A stretch of 64,000 nt of DNA, taken from assembly GCF_000220395.1 (NCBI RefSeq), contig NW_004087568.1:1-64000 (forward strand), read 5' to 3'. The notes under the pieces were generated by a model, which was given only the letters and a program-made list of their open reading frames with translations, did no database searches and was not told where the DNA came from. Origin of the DNA: Ichthyophthirius multifiliis (Eukaryota; Ciliophora; Oligohymenophorea; Hymenostomatida). A program made the translations under genes and the position numbers. This document shows, one piece after another, positions 1 through 12,851 of the stretch. Within the stretch, counting starts at the first letter, position 1. Every line of letters starts with the position of its first letter.

Positions 1-480
1 AAAAAATAATATTAATTATATTATAAATAATATTTAATAATATATAAAATAAAAATAAAAATTATTAAAAAAAATAAACTTAAATATAATTTATAATTTA
101 TTTATATATTTAAATATTTATTTATTTATTTTTTTTTTTATTTATTTTTTTATTTATTTATTTATATAAATAAATTAATAAATATATATATAAGTATATT
201 TTTTTAATATATTTTATATTATTATAATAATTTTTTTTTTATTATCATATTTTTATTACATTTTTTTTTTAATTTATTTTTTCTTTTAATTATATATTTT
301 TTTTTTCAAATTATTTATATTTAATTTTTTATATAAATATTTTATTAATATGAATAATTTAAAAATAAACTTTTAATTTTTTTATAAAAATAAAAGTAAA
401 AGAAATTATGAAATATTTTATATTATTTAAATATAATTATATTTTTTATTTTTTTTTTAAAAAAATTATCTTTTTATTTA
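1..480. other. AT-rich flank, no gene seen
   Basis: Almost pure A/T with long A and T runs. I see no convincing reading frame. It lies downstream of the minus-strand CcmE gene, so part is probably its 3' untranslated region. Confidence 0.6.
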
Positions 481-1059
481 TCATTTTGAATAAACACCAT
501 AATTATCTTTTTTTCTATTAGACATATTTTACCATTATTCGTTTTCCATGGAATGCTTTGTTAGATAATCTACACAAATAATATTCCTTTTCTTAGTTAA
601 ATCAGGACAATATCCAGTAATAATAATAGTTTCTCCTTCTTTAAATTCAAATTTAAGAAGTCCTTTATAAAAAATATTTACTTCTTCTTTAAAATCTGTC
701 ATTATAAATTTTGTATCTAAAGTTCCTCTTTATACTAAAGTACTACCTAATTTTAATACCCCATACATTTAAAATTTTGAATTAGGTTTAATATAATCAC
801 TATTCATAAAATCTTAAATACTAAATACTGGCTATTTTTCTTAAAAAGCATTAAATCCGAATGTAGCTGATATATGTATTCCTCCTAAAATTAAAAATAT
901 TCTGAATATGCTTGATCTTGTTTATAAAGCTGCTCCTATTGATTAATTTCCTAAATTAATTGACTAAGTGGTAAAAGCATAAGACGTATTTCTAAATAAA
1001 TAACTATTTAATGTTATTGATTATCTTAATTTGCTTTAAATTTTAAAAATGATTGGCAT
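481..1059 (-). CDS. ccmE: Cytochrome c maturation haem chaperone CcmE, mitochondrial
   Basis: Single-exon gene of 192 codons ending in TGA. CcmE carries haem to apocytochrome c in the bacterial-type (system I) maturation pathway that ciliate and plant mitochondria keep; it should sit in the inner mitochondrial membrane. The N-terminal 50 residues are rich in Ser, Arg and Gln, as in a mitochondrial presequence, followed by a hydrophobic segment (IFRIFLILGGIHI) that would be the anchor. Next comes the OB-fold body, with MYGVLKLGSTLVQRGTLD, FIMTDF and FYKGLLKFEFKEGE, then VDYLTKH near the end. The last His matches the haem-binding His. The bacterial H-x-x-x-Y motif is changed: the position four after His is Asn. 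The ATG at 1059 was chosen because no upstream in-frame ATG is seen nearby. It is divergent from the TPR gene at 1701. Confidence 0.85.
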
Positions 1060-1416
1060 ATTATTTCTTTTTTTTTATAGAAACTTCTTATTTTAAGGTT
1101 TTTATATGTGAAAAATAAATTTATTATATTTATTTAAAAAATTCAAACAATATAATTAAATAAAGTATTATATTTTAATCAAACATTTTCAAAATAAAAA
1201 TAAAAATTAAACAAGATAAATAGAACATTTAATAAATCATATTATAAATTATTTCTAAAATAAAAAAATTAAAATTAAATATAATATTAAGTTTATATAT
1301 AAGAAAATTATATAAAAATTAAAATAATATAACATATTAATGAATTATTTTATATATAAATAAAATATATATATTTAAATATATAATTAAAAATAAATTA
1401 ATATATAAAATTATTA

Positions 1417-1450
<34 letters not shown>

Positions 1451-1700
1451 TATATAAATGAATTAACTTTAATAATATTAGATAACAATTGATTCTTATA
1501 TCTAAAAAAACGATTTTAAATCTGCAATAAACTACATAACAAAATTAAAATAATCACATACAAACAATGAAGATATTTCATTTTTATAAGTATACATTGC
1601 TTAACATATGAAAACATAAAAATAAAATGAAATTTTATAAAACAAATCATCAAAAGATATAGAATTAAAAACTAACAATTCCCCTATTTCCTTATCTTAA
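1060..1700. promoter_or_regulatory. Divergent intergenic spacer between CcmE and the TPR gene
   Basis: About 640 bp of AT-rich DNA between two genes that start away from each other, so it should hold both promoters. It includes a TA dinucleotide run near 1418-1446. No specific promoter motif can be named. Confidence 0.4.
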
Positions 1701-4700
1701 ATGAACAATAATTTATTTAACATATAAACTCCATCAAAATAATCTTACGATAAATAATTTAAATTACCTTAAATAAATCATTTTGATTCATCTACTGACT
1801 AATAAAAAGTTTTAAAACAATTAATTAAAGAAAGCCTTAAAGAATTAGAACCATAAATAAATATTAAATTATTAAAACAAGCCGCTTATTTAGAATAAGC
1901 ATAAAATTTCCAAAAGCAACAAAATTATACTTCTGCGGTTAATTTATATGATACTTTACTCGATATTGATTAAAATAATATTAAATCAATAATCGGAAAG
2001 GCCCATTGTTTAAGAAAAATAGGGAAATACTAAGAAGCTATAGAACATTATGACCAAGCAGTAGATTTAAATCCAAACAACAAATTTCTATTCGAAATTC
2101 TATTTTCCAAAGCCAACGTTTATAAAATTCAAGGAAATTATAAATAAGCAATTGATTTTTACTCCAAATCAATACTTTTAGACCCCCAAAATGCTAATAC
2201 ATATTTCAATAAAGGACTCTGTTATTATAATATAAACGAAAACTAAGAAGCAATTGAGTGCTTCAAAAAATGCATTTTCTATGATAATTAAGATGCCTAA
2301 GCTATCTTGAAATTGGCTTTAATTTTAAGGGAAAACATGAATTTTGACGAAGCGAATTCTTTGTTTGAATAAGCAAGTTAGGTAAACGCTTCTAATGTAA
2401 AATAATTGATTATTAAAAGCCAGGCTTTATTTTATATAGACAGGATGGAAGAAAGTCTCGAGTGCTTAAAATAGGCTGAAGAAATAGATAATAGTTAATA
2501 TTAAATATATCTTAATAAAGGTGTAGTATTAAACAAATTAGGAAAACTAAAAGAAGAAATGGAATCTTATGAAAAAGTTTTAGAGTTAAACCCTTAGGAA
2601 AATCGCGCTATTTATAATAAAGGAATCTGTTTAAGGGAAATGGGATAATATGATGAATCTTTAAAGTGTTTTGATAAAGTTTTAGCCGAAAAATAAATAT
2701 AATAGGGAGAAATTTATTTAAATAAAGGCCTTGTTTTTCTTGTTTAAAATAAATACACTTAAAGTATCAAAATGTTTCAAAAAGCGCTCTAAATAGATCC
2801 TTTTTTATGCGAGGCATTTCTACATATGGGAAATGCTTATAGAAAAATGGGAAATATAAAAAAAGCCTTATATTATTTACATTAGGGAATTAATATTAAC
2901 CCTAAATATCCAGAGTTATATTATAATATAGGAGATATATATATGGAAAACCTTAACTATAAATAGGCTTTAGAGTATTTTAATAAAGCTTTAGTTATCA
3001 ATTAGAAATATATATAGACCTATTTGGTTAAAGGGAATATACTTGTTCTTTTAAATGAATTTTAAGGTGCTTAAGCGTGTTTTGAAGTGGGGATTTTTTT
3101 AGATAGAAGCGATTCTGGATGCTATTTTTAGAAAGGAATAAGTTTAAAAGGACAAGGGAAAATACAAGAAAGTTTAAAAATGTTCAATTTATCGTTAAAA
3201 ATTGATAAATATATGTATTAGAGTTTAGTTTTGAAAGGAGAAATTTAAACTGAAATGTATAAAAATAATGAACAAGTATTAAATTATGCTTTGGAAAATT
3301 ATAAGAGATTACTGGAGATGAACAAGTTAAATTTATAGGCATATTTGGGGATATCGAAAATTAGTTTAAAAAATGGAAATTTTATTTTGAATAATTTAAA
3401 CTTTTCAGTAGAAAATACAAATTTACATATTTTTTATGGAATTTCTTTTTGTACTTTTATTAAGGGAATTTATTAGAATTTCGAATTAGAAAAAGAATGG
3501 ATTTTAAGTTATTTAAATTAAAAACTTAGAATAGGAAATTTAAATATAAAAAATGATATGAAAGATATAAATATTTTCTATATATTTTTTGCTTATTTAT
3601 TTTTAGCAATTGGAAAAAAGGAAAAATTCAAAGAATTCGAAGAATCTATAATCTTTCTAGAAATTTTAAACTCTATAAATAATAATAATAATAATCATAA
3701 TTTAGAAATTTTCACAAAAATATACTCTTTTCTAAATATTTGCGAAATTTTTAAAAAATAACTCTTCTTTTAAAATAGAAATATTTCTTATATTTCCCAA
3801 TAATCTTCTCTAGAAAATACGTTTAATTTATAATTTGATAAAGAACATATTTCTTAATAGAATCCTTCTTTTTTTAACCAAAACAAATAAATGATAGATC
3901 TTTTTGAAAAAGACTTTCTCGCCATTAAAACCTCAGCAAATTTACAATAGCTCTAAAACGCTTTTGTTTTTCAAAATATTCTCGTTCATCCTCACATTCA
4001 TAAAATTTTTCACATGTAAATCATAAGTTTTGACGAAAACTCTTCTTGTTATTATATCTCTAAGTAATATAAATACAATCTATTTACCCATTTAAAGCTT
4101 AACCTAGTGAATTTCGAAAACCGGCTATAAATATTAATCTAAATAGTTTAAGCCCTCAAGTATTTACACTCAAATAACATATCGCACGGAGATATTAAAC
4201 ACGAAAACGTCCTTATATACCTTGATAACTCAGCTAAATTAACTGGTTTTGGTAATTCTCGCATATGTTTGGATATATAAAAATTAGTGAATAGCGAAAT
4301 ATAAAGAACGTTCAATAATTTGGAGTTTTTGAGCACAGATATAGAGATTTTTAGTGAGAAAGAAAAAGACATAAAAGACTTAATTTTTTTAATGGAAAAA
4401 ATTCTTATAAAAATAGACTAAAATGACAGAATGATAAATAACTTGCATAGACTTGGTTTTACGATATCTTTTAATTTACAAAATATAATAAAAAAAAACG
4501 AAAAAAGCGATATAAATGAGATTTTAGAAAACATTTAATTTGAAATTTTCGCATTTTTTCTATACAAAATTTACGAGAAGAAAAAAAATATTTCCTACGA
4601 AATTTTCTTCGATAATACTTTTGCTCTTTTTTTGCATTTTAAGTATAAAATTCTTTTCTAAATTCAAAATATGAAAATCCCTTAAATAAATGAATAATAA

Positions 4701-5968
4701 AAAGATATTTTTTCGTAATTTTCATATAGTAATTTGTAAGAATTGGCAGAAAATTAAGCTTTTTGTGTTTGTTTTAATAACGAAATTTTATGTTTTTTTA
4801 CTTTTTTTATTAAAAATGTGCAAAACTCACCTTCTTCTAATTAACAAATGAAACTTCTTGAATAATATAATGAAATAAAGAATCTTGGAGAAAAATAAAT
4901 AAAAGAAAATGCCATAAATATGTATAATTTAAACAAGATTTTGAACACATTTATCAATACAGAAGATTTTTGGAAACTTCAAACAAAAATATTAAACAAA
5001 AAAGAAAACGAAGATAAAATTTTAAATTTCTAGAGTTTTTTTCTATTTGATAAAATAGATAATTTAGACTTATTAATAAATAATTGCCTTATAGAAATTT
5101 TCGTGGATATATTATTTAAAGAAATGAAAGAAATCCTAAAAAATTTCCATTTTGAATAAAATATCACTATATAGAAAAAAAAAATGCATTTATTTGATAC
5201 TTTCATAAACGTAACTTCATGTCTTAAAATTAAATATGAAATTGAAAAAATCATTAAAGATCCTCAAATTAATTCCAAAATCTTAAATATTCTGAAATTT
5301 GATGGACATCTAGTCAGTTTTGATGATGGATTTTTCGATTTGTTATTTAAGCCTTTAAAAGATTTACTTTCTTAGTATTTTAATATCTTTTTATGGAAAA
5401 AAATAGAAAATTATAAAATTAATATAATTTAAATTTAATAATAAAACAATTCTCAATAATAATAGGCTTTTTAATGGAAATAGCTTTTTTTAGAATAATT
5501 TAAACTATTTGAAAAAACTTATAATAATGCAAATAAAAAAAAGAAAAATAATATTAAAACTTAAAGTTAATTAGAATAGGAAGATGATGATGAAATAGAA
5601 GATGAAATGCATAATTTGCTTGAAGAAAATAAATCAAAACTAATATTAACTTAGGCTGTTTTAGATTAAAATTAAGTTGATAATTAAGAAAATGATAATT
5701 CTGAAGAAAAAAAGATGATACTAAAGTTTTTTTAAGAAAAATTTATAAATCATGTTTCTAATAAATTAAAGATTAGAAATTTTTAAAAGATAAAGATAAT
5801 TAAATAAAAGCTTTTCTTGAATTAAAGGACAAAACAGGTGGTTGTCCTTATTTAAAATTATATGAAAAATTTGTTGGATTTGCTTTAGAAAATTATTTTT
5901 TTAAATAGTAAAAATTTCAAATTAATAGCTAAATTTTATTTTCTTTATATAATACGGAATTTAAATGA
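1701..5968 (+). CDS. Large TPR-repeat protein with a C-terminal kinase-like (pseudokinase) domain
   Basis: One open frame runs from the ATG at 1701 to about 5706, then coding continues one frame over to a TGA at 5966-5968, giving about 1,420 residues. Residues from roughly 80 to 600 are tandem tetratricopeptide repeats of about 34 residues (for example GKYQEAIEHYDQAVDLNPNN and MGQYDESLKCFDKVL), a protein-binding scaffold. From about residue 770 a degenerate protein-kinase fold appears: HSNNISHGDIKHENVLIY, with HGD at residue 829 where kinases have HRD, and GFG at 849 where they have DFG. Loss of the metal-binding Asp argues that it does not catalyse phosphotransfer. The remaining 550 residues are unidentified and end in acidic, Gln/Lys-rich sequence. 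The frame change lies in a run of seven A at about 5706 and looks like a missing A. No intron is needed. Confidence 0.8.
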
Positions 5969-6243
5969 AATAATAAATAATTTTTTATTTAAAAAAAAAA
6001 TTATATAAAGATAATATTTATATATTTTGTATATTAATCTATAATATATATTATATCTATTAATTATATTTTTTTTTAAAAATAAATTTCTTTATTTAGA
6101 AATTTTATATAAAATTGTAAAAAACAAAAAAAGTTATAATATTATATATATATAAATATATATATAAATATATATATATTTATATTAATATTTGTAATTT
6201 TTTTATTTTTTAAAAAAAATATAATTTTTAAAAAATAAATTTA

Positions 6244-6605
6244 ATGGATACTGATCATAAATTCGATTCTTTATCTGAAGAATAGTAAAATTAAATAATA
6301 AATTTTTTGTAAATAACAAGTATGGAAGATATTAATTAAGCTATTCATTATATGGAAATGAGTAATTACAATTTAAATGTAAATATTTTTTTTATAATAT
6401 ATTATAATAAATAAATTTATTTTAAAATTTTCAGAATGCAATATCTTTATTTTTTCAAAATAATAATAATTAACAAGAAGAATAAAAATAAAATTATAAT
6501 AATTTTGGTATATTATATATATTAAAATTAATATAATAAAATAAATTATAAATTAGAATTACCATAATAAAATAATTATTTTAATAATCAAAATTTAAAT
6601 AATAA

Positions 6606-6647
<42 letters not shown>

Positions 6648-7370
6648 ATAATAATAATAATAGTAATAATATTTTTTAAAATTCAGAATTTTAAAATAAA
6701 GTTAATGCCTACAAAAATTATTTGATCTAAAATTAATAAAATTAACCCAATATTTTAATATAAATATTTAAAAAATAAATATAATATTTTTTTAAAGGTA
6801 TAAAATTAATTTATATGTTGATACCAACATACTTAAGAGGTGAAACTAATGGAGGAGAGAAATTTATATGCAATATATAAAGATTGTATGGTTAAAATTT
6901 CTAAACATTTAAATTTGAAAAAGGTTCTTTTTAAGAAGTATAAATTAATTAACAATATATATTTTTATTTATTATTAACATATGAATATATATTTAACTA
7001 ATAAAATATATATAATAAAATATAAAATATAGAATTTGAAATATGCAAATTATCATAATATTCCTTTATTAGTTTATATTCATAAATAAGATAATTTTAA
7101 TTAATAATATTTAAAAATAATATTATAAGATTAACATCTTAGAAACTTTATTGTAAAAAAAAATATAAATATATATATTCAAAAAAAAAAAACAAAGAAT
7201 TAAAACTTCTTTACATTAGGATTATTACATACTTGTAATTAAATAAATGAAATTAATTAATATTTCAATTAGTAAGAATATCCATGTTTTGGAGTTTTTC
7301 GATTAGATTTATATAATCGTATTGAATTAGTAGGAAAAATAGTAAAAATATATAAATATAAAATATATAT

Positions 7371-7401
<31 letters not shown>

Positions 7402-8261
7402 TAATATATATTTTATAAATATTTTTCATTTATTAACTATGTTTTTATTTTAAATTATATAAAATATAATATTTTTTTAAAAATTATATATATTTAAAAA
7501 ATAGTCTATTTAATATAATTAAGATGACTAAATTAATACAAGAAATTATATTTCTGCATTAAAAACCTTTCGAACAAACTTTTTTACATAAAGCATTTAA
7601 GATGATAAAATAAGAAAAAAAGTTCAAAATGTTTCTATATTAAATGATAGTTCATATCTAGAAGATTAATAATTGATGGAATAAATTAATTTTTATTAAT
7701 AAAATAATGAATAATAAATTTTTTAATAAAACTAATAAAATTTAAGGCAATAATAATAAATTTAATAAGACAGAATTTTAAGATAAGAATAAGAATTAGC
7801 TTTTAAGTAAGCTGAATTACTTGCAGAATAGAAACTTAATGAAAAAAATAAAACGAGTATTTGTTATAATAACAATAAAAAGATTAATATGAAAAATAAT
7901 TTTAAATTCATTAAAGAAGAAAATTAAAATCTTAAAATTTGCCTTAATAACCTGATGCTAATCATCCTGATGCTATTTCTTTTGCTTTTAGAGTTCCTAA
8001 TGGATAAAGAATTATTCGTAGATTTTTAAAAAGCGATTTAATTTAAGTATTTTTTATTTTTTACAATTAATTTTTTATTTTTTTTAGCATTTATTCGATT
8101 TTATTGAATGTTAAGATGATTTATAATTTGAAAATGAAGAAAAAAAGTTTGATTTAATTTAAAGTTTTACTAATATTTAATTATAAAATTAATAAAATAA
8201 ATATATAAATGAAGTATTTTAATAATCAAATTCAGAAACATTAATTGTAAAAGAACTTTGA
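6244..8261 (+). CDS. FAF2/UBXD8-like UBX-domain protein (Cdc48/p97 adaptor of ER-associated degradation)
   Basis: Six exons with introns at 6379-6434, 6508-6556, 6938-7032, 7342-7504 and 8047-8087. The N-terminus is a UBA-like domain (LSEEQQNQIINFLQITSMED, then AIHYMEMSNYNLNNAISLFF) close to that of FAF2. A low-complexity Gln/Asn stretch follows, then a hydrophobic hairpin-like segment (GIKLIYMLIPTYL), a UAS thioredoxin-like domain (NIPLLVYIHKQD to YPCFGVFRLDLYNRIELVGK), a long Gln-rich helix, and a UBX domain (HPDAISFAFRVPNGQRIIRR to HLFDFIECQ). This order is that of FAF2/UBXD8/Ubx2, which sits in the ER or lipid-droplet membrane and recruits Cdc48 to ubiquitinated clients. Two apparent frame slips, in the AAT repeat near 6605-6665 and near 7920-7945, are probably sequencing errors. 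It shares strand with the genes on both sides. Confidence 0.8.
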
Positions 8262-8454
8262 TTTTTATTTTTAATTAAAAAATTAGTTTTATTTGTTATT
8301 TTTTTATTTAAATATATTTTATTAAACAAAATATTATTTTTTTAATTTTTTTTTTTTTTAATTACTAATTAAATAAATAAGAATAATTATATATTTTGTT
8401 CTTTTAAAAAAAATCACTTTTTTTTTTTTTTATTTTTTTAAATATATTATAATA

Positions 8455-10850
8455 ATGAATTTAATTGTAACATAACATACCTTAACTTGTATATTTATAT
8501 TCATTTTTAATATTTTTAACGAATTAGATATTGATTGAAAAGTATTTATATGCATAAAATTATTAGGACACTAAATTAAATATGATTTCTAATCAAAATA
8601 ATTTAAAGGTTTCAAATTAAAAGTTTTATATAAAAAAAAAATATATTTTTTTTAATTTTAAAAACTAAATAATAGAATTATTTAAGCAGACATAATAAGG
8701 ACACGTCCTTAGATTATAAATGAATAATAAATAATTTATTTGGAGAATTTTCTAGTTAGTTATTGTAATGATAAAAGTATTTCATATAAATAAGGATTAA
8801 ATGAATTAGCTGGACCATTTGTACTATTAATAGATGAAAATAATTTTAATATATAAAGAATATATAAAAGTTTCAAATTTTTTCTTGAAAACTACATTTC
8901 AAATTTATATAATGATGAAGTATAAAACAAAAAATTTAAACTTTTTTTATAATTTAAAAATAAAAATTTAGAATTTCGTTTGTCTTAAAATATGTTTTAA
9001 AATATATTAACTTTTACTAATGTATCATTTACCTGAAATACATTAATTTTTCTAAAATAATTAAATAATTCCAGAAATGTATGCTACTTCTTGGTTTTTG
9101 ACTTTGTTTTCAAAGTAAAAAGAATAATTAAATATATATTTTTTTTTCATTTTTAGCAAATTATAACTTGAAATTTTATATTCATTTTGGGAATTATATG
9201 TTTTAGAAAATGATTAAATGTTCATATTTTATTTTTGTATTGCTTTATTATTTATTAATTAAACTGAATTATTTACTTCTGAAATAATTTATTTACCTTA
9301 AAAATTAACTGCATTAACTATTAAAAATTTAAAATAATTAAAAGATATATATAAAATGTAAAAAAAAAAAGAAAAAAAAAAGTATTTTAAATAAAAATAA
9401 AAAATATAGAGCTTTATAAATAAAAATAAATACACCAATATATTTATTATAAGAAAATATAATAAATAAATTATTCGATGATAAAATTTATTCCAAAGAC
9501 CCTTAATATTATATTCAATAATTAACAATATTATAATAGTAAATCGAAAAATAAAATATTATTTACGTAGATCCTTTAGAAATACTTCATTAAAAAATTA
9601 AAAATAATTTTGATTGCGCAAACTCAAAATAATGTGTATTTTGTTAAAAAGCATGTGTTTATCCTTAAGTAAACTCTTATCTATAGGATTTTATTTAAAT
9701 AAAAAAACATATCAAAGAAAATTTTAAATAATAAAATATACTTATTGTCGATATTAGATAATAAAGATATTCAGGAATCATTAAAGATTCAGTTTTAATT
9801 GATACAAAATAAAATTTACAAGCACAAATTTAAAATTTATATGAGTTTATAAAAAAAAACATGCCGAAAAACCTATTTATTTCCTTATATCTGAATAATA
9901 ATAAAGTGTTTTCGAGAAATTTATTTATTATTTAATCGAAAGAAATGTTCCTTATTTAGGTTTAATAAAAGAAGGATTTTAAAAAATCCATGAATTTATG
10001 AAAAAAAATAAACTACATATAGAAAATCATTATTAAGAAAAATGCGAATATTGTATAAAAGAAAATAAAAGTATAAACTATAATGATTTTTTTAATTTAT
10101 TTGAAGAAATTTATAATAGTGAAAATAATTAATAATAAAAAAATGAATTATTTTAGAAAAAATAAAATAAATATACCCAAATAGGATTATTTTAGTCTTT
10201 TTAAATTTCTAAAAAGGAGATTTAGGAGTTTTTTTTATTTATTTGTTAAAAAAAATTCAGGTTTTTTATTTTTTAAGGAAATAAAGAGAAACAAAATAAG
10301 ACTTCTATTTTATTTTTTTGTGTTGATTTTTTTGCTGTTTTTAAATTTAATTTTAAATTAGTAAATGCTTTAAATTCGATTTTGAATTTTTAATAATAAA
10401 TATAAAAGAATTAATTTCATTTAGAAAATATTTAAAAAACAAAGTTTTGTTCAGATGAAAATATTAAAATAAAAAAGTTCTTTTTTATGGATTTCCTTTA
10501 AAAAATTACACAAAAAAATTCTAATAAACTTATTAAATCTATTTATTTTAAAATTCCAGACTTAAATCATAGTTCTTTTAATGAAATTTAATATCTTTAG
10601 TTAATTTAATAATTTAATATTCTTTAATTAAAATTATTTTTAAATGATAAAAAATAAAAATTATTACTAATTAAAAAATTATAAGAATAAAATGTAATTT
10701 TTTTTATATTAATTTTTAAATTTGTAAAAATAATAGGTTTTAATTGACTGCAAAGTTACAATTATATTTAATAAAGAAAATGAAGATTAAGATTTTATAA
10801 ATGAGCTATAAAATTATTGTTTAATAAATAAAAAAGATAATATTATGTGA
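8455..10850 (+). CDS. TBC1D23-like protein: TBC (Rab-GAP fold) domain plus rhodanese-like domain
   Basis: Exons are separated by introns at 8467-8527, 8623-8675, 8920-8971, 9115-9156 and 10694-10736. The TBC domain contains IIQADIIRTRP, matching the arginine-finger motif I-x-x-D-x-x-R, and SYKQGLNEL, matching the glutamine finger Y-x-Q-G. Then come IIPEMYATSWFLTLF and a WELYVLEND block, both typical of TBC domains. A rhodanese-like fold follows (LIVDIRQQRYSGIIKDSVL, later NVPYLGLIKEGFQKIHEF) without an evident catalytic Cys. The rest is Lys/Gln-rich with a short conserved-looking end. This order matches TBC1D23, which captures endosome-derived vesicles at the trans-Golgi. One frame slip in a run of nine A near 9855 separates the halves of the rhodanese domain. 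Confidence 0.75.
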
Positions 10851-11179
10851 AAAAATAATATTTAATATATATTATATAATATAGTTAGTTAAAAAGTAAA
10901 ATAAAATTTGTTAAAAAAATAATAATAATAAAATAAATTAGATAAATTAAAATAATAAATAAAATAAAAATAATTAATAACAAATATAAATATATTAAAT
11001 TATAATAAATAGAAAATAATAAATAATAATTTACAAATAATAAAACATAAAGAATAAATAAAAATAATATATTATATAATATAAAATTTATATAATATAT
11101 AATAAATAAAAAATAATATATAATAAATACTATATTATAAAAAATATATTCATCATTTTTAAATATATAAAAGTAAATT
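10851..11179. other. Intergenic spacer, no gene seen
   Basis: AT-only spacer between two plus-strand genes, dominated by AAT/ATA repeats. It should hold the 3' end of the TBC gene and the promoter of the next gene. Confidence 0.5.
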
Positions 11180-12544
11180 ATGAAAATTAATAATTAAAAT
11201 TTAAATTATTTTTCCTCCCATATTCCTTTAAGCTAATAGAACTAAAATTATTTTGATATAAACGCAAAGGTTAGAGATCCATACTCTAACTAATAAAAAT
11301 AATTTAATACTATTTCATCTTTTTTCAAGCCCGAAATTGGACGTAACAAAATATACAGAGATTAACATATTTAAAACTATTTAACAAATACTGACATAAA
11401 GTAAATTCCAGAAAGAATTTTAATAGCCTAAAAGACATGTCGTTCTTAAATAGAAAATTCTAGAAGTGAATATAAACAAGGTTTTTAGAACCAAATTTTA
11501 AAAACGTCAAATTAAAATAATATATAAAAATTCGAGAAAATAATTGAAGAAAACTAAAAGAAAAGTATTTTTTAATATATAAATTATATAAATAGAAGAT
11601 ACTCAACTTTAAATTAAATTCATTCGAATAAACTTAGTCCTTAAAAATATGTACATATTAATAAAAAGAATGAAAGTTAATTTCAAAACACTTAAACTAT
11701 TTTCAATTATGTACGATAACTTTCAAATACAGAATACAGAAAAGAGCTTCTTTCTTTTTTTAATGAAAACCGGCTTCATTTTTTTTCAAATAATTAGATA
11801 AATATGGAAAAATTTTTTGTTACGAAAAATATTGAAAGAATAAAAAATTTTAATTTTGAAAGAATAGGGCTTTTTAAGTCTAAAATACCAAAAACTTAAG
11901 TAAAAAATCTTCGTTTGTTTATAAATGATATTATTTTGGAAGAGCCTCGTTTTTAAAATGCGATAAAATAATAAATAAACGAAGCAAATTAAAAAATACA
12001 AGAAATAAAATTGTAATTAGAAAATATTTTAAAGCAAAGCAATTATATTAATGAAAAAAATTAATAAACTGTTTAAGAATTAAAAAATAATATTTAATAA
12101 ATATAAGAAGAATAATAAAAATTACTTATTATTGAAGATATGTTTTTCCTTTAATTAAATGAAGATGAAAAAAAATATTACTAGTCAGAATAATTTTAAT
12201 TGGAAAGGAAATAAATACTACTTGATACTGTTTTGAAAAATAAAAAACTACATAATAATGACAAAAAAATCGTCTTTAAAAATCTACTTTATTAATATGA
12301 TAAAAAATCACGACTTAATTCGCCCTTTTTTTGCAAATAAATGAGTTAATTTTTGTTAAATAATAGGTTTAAATATGATTTGGATTAATAGGTTAATAGA
12401 AAATATAAAAAAGATGAAAAAACTATAAAACTTTACAATTTTGTAGAAGGAAAGGATAGATAATTTGAACTTACATAGAAGTTTTTGCCTAAAAAATTAA
12501 AGGAAAAATACAAACCTTTTGAGTTTACAAAAAAACTATATTGA
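11180..12544 (+). CDS. Unidentified coiled-coil protein
   Basis: A clean single exon of 454 codons from ATG to TGA. I do not recognise a family. The first 150 residues are polar, with scattered aromatics and the sequence IGRNKIYRD. The middle (about residues 200-260) has FFVTKNIERIKNFNFERIGL. From about residue 265 to 340 there is a long Gln/Glu/Lys/Leu-rich stretch with heptad-like spacing (INEANQKIQEIKLQLENIL) that should form a coiled coil. The C-terminus is basic. There is no signal peptide and no membrane segment. The profile suits a cytoskeletal, ciliary or basal-body protein, but that is only inference from composition. The codon pattern matches its neighbours. Confidence 0.75.
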
Positions 12545-12851
12545 AAGATTATATTTTTTATAAAGAAAAATGTATTTATTGTATATAGATTTTTTTGTTT
12601 AAATAAAAACCTGAAAAAATTAATATGATTTTTTATTTAATATTAATTAAAAAAAATAAAATAGATTTATTTAATTAAAATAATGATTTTTAAAGAATTT
12701 TTATTAAAAATAATCGAATAATATTATTTTATTTTAAATAAAAAAAAAAAAATATTATAAATATAGTAAAAATAATAATATCAATAATAAAAAAACAAAC
12801 AAAAAATATAATTTTTACATCCAAAAAAAATTATATATATATATATATTTG
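12545..12851. other. Intergenic spacer, no gene seen
   Basis: AT-rich spacer with A runs and a TA repeat just before the next ATG (about 12832-12848). No motif recognised. Confidence 0.5.
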
